Of a DNA stretch of 64,000 bases, positions 61,618-64,000 are shown one piece after another. The stretch comes from Paenibacillus chondroitinus NBRC 15376 (GTDB lineage: Bacteria > Bacillota > Bacilli > Paenibacillales > NBRC-103111), in assembly GCF_004000765.1 (NCBI RefSeq), contig NZ_BILW01000012.1, positions 62,001-126,000 of the forward strand. The letters are read 5' to 3'. The translations under genes were made by a program, and so were the position numbers. The notes under the pieces are model-generated. The model saw only the letters and a list, made by a program, of their open reading frames with translations, was not told the origin of the DNA and did not search any database. Within the stretch, counting starts at the first letter, position 1. Every line of letters begins with the position of its first letter.

Positions 61618-61932
61618 TTAATGGTGGGTCTTCGCTTCCAAATCCTGATTAATCCGGAACCAAAGGTGAAGATCATTTATAATCGATGCCAAATCAGCAA
61701 TTTCGGAATTCAAACGACAGGAAGTTATAAAATCATCTTCTTGATCCAACTGGTTTTGTTTACGAATAATGACGCTTTCCAGCTTCATGATCCGATCGGG
61801 GATAACTCCTCGAATTTGTTCCCACTGAAACAGGATTTCAACACGCACATCAGAGGGATAAGAATCCCAATCTTGTTCTAAAGCTGGCGTCTCGATACCA
61901 AGTCTGGCATCGTATTGAAAATAGCAGCTCAT
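61618..61932 (-). CDS. Small helical protein heading the terpene-synthase operon
   Basis: The 104-residue protein has SDVRVEILFQWEQIRGVIPDRIMKLES and a second helical region INDLHLWFRINQDLE; it is acidic and predicted all-alpha. I do not recognise the family. AAGGAGG precedes the ATG by about 11 bases, a strong site. It is the first gene of a run with the YWHALMHR protein, the terpene synthase and pfkA. Confidence 0.65.
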   Translation of the reverse strand: MSCYFQYDARLGIETPALEQDWDSYPSDVRVEILFQWEQIRGVIPDRIMKLESVIIRKQNQLDQEDDFITSCRLNSEIADLASIINDLHLWFRINQDLEAKTHH

Positions 61933-62114
61933 TCTTCTGAATTACCTCCTTGCAGTAAAAACATGCTGCGATAGTTCAAGAAACATTCTACCTTTAAATG
62001 TATCACTTCAAACCTTGGGTTTCCAGTTAAAATTGTATGTCAACAATATTTCATTTTCTGGTATACTTAAATAACGTTTTTAGAAGGGACATATTGGTTA
62101 GGAGAGATACAGAA

Positions 62115-63449
62115 ATGACCGCTTCAGCTGTGAAAAGAACGATCTCATGGAATCAGCTTATCTCCTTTTTTCTCCCCCTCGGTCTTTCCGCAACGTTAGT
62201 TACCCTCTCGCACGTTATCATTAACAGCACACTTGCCCGGGCTGATAATCCCGAATTGGTCATTGCCAGCTATGCGCTGCCACTAAGTTTGTTAGGCATA
62301 ACCGAGAGACCCGCTGTTCTGCTAAGACAAGCATGTTCTACCCTCGTCAGGGACCGCATCTCATTTCGAGCCATGGCAGCAGTCAGCTCTTATGTATTTG
62401 CTTGTATCATCCTTCTTGGTCTCATTATATGCTACACGCCGGTCGGAGAGTGGGTATTTCTTTACTTCTTTGGCGTCGAACCCGAGTTGTTGGACTCTAC
62501 GATCAGTGTTTATCGTATTTTAATGTATGTTAGCATTTTTTCCGGACTGCGGTGTTTATTCCATGGCATTATTATTTTTAATATGCGGACCAAATGGTTA
62601 ACCATCGGCATGGGTGTTCGAATTGTCGCTATGTATTTATTATCGTTATATTTTATCACAACCGATAATGTCTCTAGCGGGCGAGTTGGCGCTATTATTT
62701 TTCTAATGGGCATGGTCATTGAAGCTTTAGTAGCCATCTGGGAAGGCACCAGCTTGCTAAAAAAAGTTATTCCTGAGAAGGTGCCCGGCCATCCCGTTGA
62801 AACCAAGAAGCAAATTTTCAGCTTCTATAAGCCGCTTTTGTACTCATCTATCATCGCCGTCATCATTGGACCTTCTATTAATGCGATCTTAGGAAAAACA
62901 ACGCACATCCACCTTGCCATATCTTCTTTTGCGATTGCCGGCTCTTTGACGCAGCTGGTTTTAAGTTTTTTCTCTTATATTCATCAAATCGTGTTGAACT
63001 TCTATCGCAAAGATGCACAATCCGTGCTGCGGTTTGTCTTTGTTCTTAGCTTTATTCCCGGAACTCTCATCGCTATTCTTGCTTATACACCTCTTGGGCC
63101 TTGGTTTATGTCCCATGTGATGGGTGTTAATGCTGAACTCATGCGAGCCAGCTTGCATGCTATGCGTATCTTTATGATTATGACATTAGTATTCCCTTGG
63201 CTGGATTATATGAACGGAATTATCATGCTCAGAGGACAAACGAAAATAATGGTTTTCTCGCAATCGGCAAATGCTACGATCACGGTCTTAACCCTTTTCA
63301 TCTCTATTTGGGCAGTACCCGACTGGAATGGAATGATTGGCGCATTAGCACAATCCATTGGCACGTTGGCCGAATTGCTGGTCGTAGTTTACGTGCTCAA
63401 ACGCACAGCCGAAGAAGCGCAGCCAACCCTATCTCCAAAAAATTTGTAG
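62115..63449 (+). CDS. MATE/ANK-like multi-spanning membrane protein
   Basis: The 444-residue protein has about 12 membrane helices arranged as two similar halves and the motif LPLGLSATLVTLSHVIINSTLAR near the start. AVLLRQACSTLVRDR and NGIIMLRGQTKIMVFSQSAN are positioned like MATE/MOP superfamily loops; the best guess is the ANK/MATE-like branch. Transport function and substrate are unproven. The ATG at 62115 has AGGAGA upstream; a longer opening lacks a ribosome site. A partial MFS gene follows 22 bases downstream. Confidence 0.75.
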   Translation: MTASAVKRTISWNQLISFFLPLGLSATLVTLSHVIINSTLARADNPELVIASYALPLSLLGITERPAVLLRQACSTLVRDRISFRAMAAVSSYVFACIILLGLIICYTPVGEWVFLYFFGVEPELLDSTISVYRILMYVSIFSGLRCLFHGIIIFNMRTKWLTIGMGVRIVAMYLLSLYFITTDNVSSGRVGAIIFLMGMVIEALVAIWEGTSLLKKVIPEKVPGHPVETKKQIFSFYKPLLYSSIIAVIIGPSINAILGKTTHIHLAISSFAIAGSLTQLVLSFFSYIHQIVLNFYRKDAQSVLRFVFVLSFIPGTLIAILAYTPLGPWFMSHVMGVNAELMRASLHAMRIFMIMTLVFPWLDYMNGIIMLRGQTKIMVFSQSANATITVLTLFISIWAVPDWNGMIGALAQSIGTLAELLVVVYVLKRTAEEAQPTLSPKNL

Positions 63450-63471
63450 CGAAAACGAGTGATAACCATCT

Positions 63472-64000
63472 ATGAGTACGTCTAATCTTATAAAGTCACA
63501 ACATCGCCTGCTTCGATTGTTCACATTCTCCTTTTTTATGACAATGGGCATCGTCGTCACTTTTTTCCCCCTGTATTTTGATTACAAAGGATATTCCAAG
63601 CTTCAAATTGGCTTGCTTTATGCCATTGGGCCGCTGATTGGAATCGCAACAAATTTATTGTGGGGTTTCTTGAGCGACCGTTTTCAAACCGTCAAAAAAA
63701 TCATGATCATTCTGATCATCGGCCAGCTCATCACGGCCATCTTAGTGTTTACTGCGGGATGGTTTTCCCTGCTGTACATTTGTTTAGCGATGTTTTTCTT
63801 CTTTCAACAGCCGGTTAATTCGCTCAATGACAGCCAACTCATGTTGAGCATTCGGGCAAGCGGCAAAAGCTACGCCTCTTTTCGTGTGTGGGGCTCCATC
63901 GGATTCGCTGTATCCGCCGGAGGCTTTGGTTTGCTGCTTAGACATTACGGGACAGGCCTCACGCCAATTCTGTGTCTGTTCACCATTACTTGCACGTTAA
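63472..64000 (+). CDS. MFS transporter (N-terminal part; cut by window end)
   Basis: From ATG at 63472 the frame stays open to the window edge, giving the first 176 residues. Helices 1-5 and MFS motif A-like GFLSDRFQTVKKIMIIL are present, as is the RVWGSIGFAVSAGGFG segment shared with the MFS protein at 53685-54842. It belongs to the MFS_1_like group. It lies 22 bases after the MATE/ANK-like gene and may be co-transcribed. The C-terminal half is outside the window. Confidence 0.8.
   Translation, partial: MSTSNLIKSQHRLLRLFTFSFFMTMGIVVTFFPLYFDYKGYSKLQIGLLYAIGPLIGIATNLLWGFLSDRFQTVKKIMIILIIGQLITAILVFTAGWFSLLYICLAMFFFFQQPVNSLNDSQLMLSIRASGKSYASFRVWGSIGFAVSAGGFGLLLRHYGTGLTPILCLFTITCTL

Overview
The window comes from a low-to-moderate GC, endospore-forming member of the Bacillota, most likely Paenibacillus or a close relative. 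The reasons are a GerA-family germinant-receptor operon, an S-layer-homology protein, a YtpB-type terpene synthase, a RelQ-type alarmone synthetase, a T-box riboswitch on a seryl-tRNA synthetase gene, strong AGGAGG ribosome sites, and many CUT1 sugar-ABC and DUF624 genes. It looks like ordinary chromosome. I saw no tRNA or rRNA gene, CRISPR array, insertion sequence or prophage.

Layout. 1-4.2 kb: a very large secreted CARDB-type surface protein (cut by the left edge) behind an SLH-domain protein. 4.4-7.3 kb: RNA modification (RsuA-type pseudouridine synthase, RsmF) and a membrane thioredoxin. 7.4-11.5 kb: germinant receptor operon in the order A-C-small subunit-B. 11.7-16.6 kb: a minus-strand run pyrD-relQ-DUF309-ABC ATPase-two ABC-2 permeases. 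16.8-22.8 kb: a BglG/LicT-type antiterminator, a GlcNAc-type PTS permease and a carbohydrate ABC transporter whose leader contains an attenuator-like structure. 22.9-30.3 kb: a 44-residue membrane protein, an L,D-transpeptidase, and a three-gene operon of CHASE2 adenylate cyclase, FecR/cohesin-like protein and NHL/copper-amine-oxidase-N protein. 30.4-37.6 kb: ferredoxin, mobB, dinB, citramalate synthase, a ResA-like protein, an MFS exporter, a stand-alone JAMM protease and a DnaQ-like exonuclease.

37.6-45.8 kb: an amt-DUF294 nucleotidyltransferase-exonuclease operon under an apparent GlnR/TnrA box, a MerR regulator, a YugP-like zinc protease, a LysR regulator divergent from tpx, a DUF1499-like protein, mntH with an MntR-like box, and a GNAT enzyme. 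45.9-50.4 kb: a GC-rich xylulokinase gene, a probable 6S RNA gene, a DUF624 protein and a DEAD-box helicase. 50.7-57.2 kb: DUF4178 and DUF4247 proteins, YitT, TatA, an MFS protein, a DUF4015 glycoside hydrolase and a 2-hydroxyacid dehydrogenase. 57.3-64 kb: T-box-controlled divergent SerRS, PfkA, the YtpB terpene synthase with two uncharacterised proteins, a MATE/ANK-like membrane protein and a partial MFS gene.

The parts most worth follow-up are the CHASE2-cyclase/FecR/NHL operon (a possible cell-surface cAMP signalling module), the amt-DUF294-exonuclease operon (a possible nitrogen-signalling module without a visible PII protein), the candidate transcription attenuator before the sugar ABC operon, the T-box plus atypical SerRS, and the terpene-synthase operon with two unknown partners. 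All calls come from reading the sequence; no database search was run.
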